DNA of 64,000 nucleotides from the NCBI GenBank assembly GCA_963576725.1, contig OY755242.1, positions 61,880,324 through 61,944,323 on the forward strand. The letters are read 5' to 3'. Both the position numbers and the translations under genes were made by a program. The notes below the pieces were generated by a model that was given only the letters and a program-made list of their open reading frames with translations, was not told the DNA's origin and made no database searches. Source of the stretch: Azorinus chamasolen. Its lineage: Eukaryota; Mollusca; Bivalvia; Cardiida; Solecurtidae. Positions 62,511 through 64,000 of the stretch are shown in pieces. Positions within the stretch are counted from its first letter, which is position 1, and each line of letters starts with the position of its first letter.

Positions 62511-62765
62511 TCATTATTTCTTGCATGAACATTCATGGATACAGATATTGATGTTATTTCTTAAGTAAACAAAGCAAGATACTACAGGAGCCGTCTGCTA
62601 TGGATGTACTCAGTTTTGCGAAGGCGTTTTTATCAGGCCCCGTTTGCACAAACCTTCACAACTATCTAATTCTATCTCAAGTCTGTCTCACTTGAGATTT
62701 CTCAAAATTCGGCTTTCAGGAAACTTCCAATCTCACTTTGAGATTCGTCTCAGCTGAGCCGAAAA

Positions 62766-62974
62766 TTCCTTCATAGGCTATTCTCTTTGAATGAATCAAT
62801 CCAAAAGGAGCATTTACTAGAGAAAAGTAGAATTTGAGAAAAATTTTTTGTATGAAACCATTGTGATAAATAGAGTATTCACCCCATAGGAGCAAATGGT
62901 CTACTTATCACAATGGTTTCAAGAAGTGGTTATTACAGAGGCGTAGAAATGCGTATTTATGGAGGGAAGGGTTG
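62766..62974. mobile_element. Family B MITE inside the Harbinger-like element
   Basis: TTCCTTCATAGGCTATTCTC to ATGGAGGGAAGGGTT; the core is decayed (AGAGTATTCACCCC). Confidence 0.7.
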
Positions 62975-63073
62975 GCCAAATCTCATTACTCTTCAATATG
63001 GAGATACGGAAGTTGATAAAGTGTAAATAGCACGCGCGCTTTCGCGGAACTGTCAGATTCGGCTGCTGCAACT

Positions 63074-63234
63074 ATGGATGCAAAGAAGCGTCAGGTTAAC
63101 TGGACGGAGAAGGAGAAGTGCGTTTTTGTTGAGGGATGTGATTTTAATTGGAACATTGAAAGGCTGTGGTTTTGGAGGTGTGTCGATGGCGGAAAGAAGA
63201 ATGCTTGGGAAGAAGTAGCAGTGGCCGTGAATGC
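63074..63234 (+). CDS. Myb/SANT-like DNA-binding exon (Harbinger-type, first exon)
   Basis: ATGGATGCAAAGAAGCG start, 161 nt to donor GC|GTAAGT. It encodes a short protein starting MDAKKRQVNWTEKEKCVFVE, then W-N-I-E-R, and KNAWEEVAVAVNA. The spacing of Trp residues and the AWEEVAxAVNA ending are typical of Myb/SANT-like domains in Harbinger Myb proteins and NAIF1-type cellular relatives. No downstream exon is recognised before the window ends. A domesticated cellular gene is an alternative. Confidence 0.6.
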
Positions 63235-63267
63235 GTAAGTTGTCAACAGAGGCAATATTTCTTCTTC

Positions 63268-63502
63268 TGAACCTTTTCCCTGTTCTATGTTCATTACAAA
63301 TTTCAATACCTACTGAATATTCATAGAAAAAATGATTAGATCTATAACGAAATATGGAAGATTGTAGCCATTTTAGAAAGTAAATACACAGAATTTTGAA
63401 ATTCAAACAGAGTAGACCCTAATCAGACGGCTCTTCTATTTGATCTGGGTCTACTCTGTTTGTAAATGCGTGAAAACACGTTTATATGAGGGAAAGGGTT
63501 AA
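63268..63502. mobile_element. Family A MITE
   Basis: ACCTTTTCCCTGTTC to TGAGGGAAAGGGTTAA, core CAGACGGCTCTTC with a short right arm. It lies in the presumed intron after the Myb/SANT exon. Confidence 0.75.
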
Positions 63503-64000
63503 TAATAATATTGAGTAGATCTAGATAAAACTTATTTACATCAATCATCCAGTGATTTTTTACATCATTTAGATTTCTTCAGTTTCAGGTCGATATGTTT
63601 TATCAATTGAACCATACGGCATAATCGAACAATAAATTCACTTTTTTTTAAATTTTATTTGTCTTCGACATCGGTTTCCAAAGCATTAAAATATGGTAGA
63701 TTCCATGTCTGACCCCACCAGGCGTCGCCCATTGTTTAAATACTTTTCGGAATTTGCTGATATTTCACCCGTCCATGCATCCTTATAGAAATATCCACTA
63801 AAGGCCGAAATATATCTAGCGGTAATTACCACTATAGGCTCAGTATATCACCACGGTCCGCCATTCTGGAAGTGCCCTTTAAATATATATTTATGTATTA
63901 AACTCTTACTGAAAGAAGTAAACTCTTTTGCACACTAGCGGCAAACTCGTTGCTTACTACCCAAATTGTTTACAAAGGATACCTTATAATTAGATGGCTA
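63503..64000. other. Unassigned right end
   Basis: No exon or repeat recognised; probably interior of the Harbinger-like element or flanking DNA. Confidence 0.3.

Larger units (their letters stand above)
62636..64000 (+). mobile_element. PIF/Harbinger-like transposon, cut by window edge
   Basis: It begins GGCCCCGTTTGCACAAACC, the style of Harbinger ends, after TCA. A Myb/SANT exon (63074-63234) follows, as in Harbinger elements, which carry a Myb-like protein besides the transposase. Family B and family A MITEs have inserted at 62766-62974 and 63268-63502. The transposase and right end would lie beyond the window. Confidence 0.5.

Overview
The window is animal nuclear DNA, AT-rich and intron-rich, most likely from a mollusc and probably a bivalve. 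The indications are intron-split genes with GT-AG junctions, a TRIM gene, and dense MITEs plus tandem-core mobile elements of the kind described in bivalves. The genus cannot be fixed from the sequence alone.

Three protein genes can be reconstructed exon by exon. (1) A TRIM-type gene lies on the minus strand at about 1112-5213: RING, two B-boxes, a coiled coil and an NHL-like propeller on three exons. (2) RPS3A (40S ribosomal protein eS1) lies on the minus strand at 21729-34882: six coding exons, 262 aa. (3) MSL3 (chromo-barrel and MRG subunit of the MSL histone acetyltransferase complex) lies on the plus strand at 35082-56570: eleven coding exons, 582 aa. RPS3A and MSL3 are head to head with only 199 bp between start codons, so they probably share a bidirectional promoter. 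At the right edge (62636 onward) a PIF/Harbinger-like element with a Myb/SANT exon runs off the window.

Nearly everything else, including the introns, is mobile DNA. The main classes are: (a) 200-260 bp palindromic MITEs bounded by TTAA (piggyBac-like), with several different palindromic cores; (b) MITEs with CAGTAAAACC-type ends in TA (pogo-like); (c) elements whose ends begin with CAG and that make 6-bp target duplications, both short ones (CAGAGCTCC ends) and 1.1-2.8 kb ones (CAGGGGTG ends); (d) an Ac-like hAT element with an 8-bp duplication; (e) tandem-core elements with repeat periods of about 145, 164 and 160 bp; (f) large fold-back palindromes at 14-18 kb; (g) a terminal-inverted-repeat element carrying two opposed tRNA-like Pol III promoters; (h) a tRNA-derived SINE with its target duplication and a 5'-truncated LINE.

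Several insertions are nested, and uninterrupted copies of the host repeat in the same window serve as empty sites, which fixes ends and target duplications at base level. The most striking signal is a 145-bp tandem unit in an intron of each of the two divergent genes. Most units in the first array contain a perfect AGGTCANNNTGACCT palindrome plus direct AGGTCA half-sites, which is the consensus for nuclear-receptor binding.
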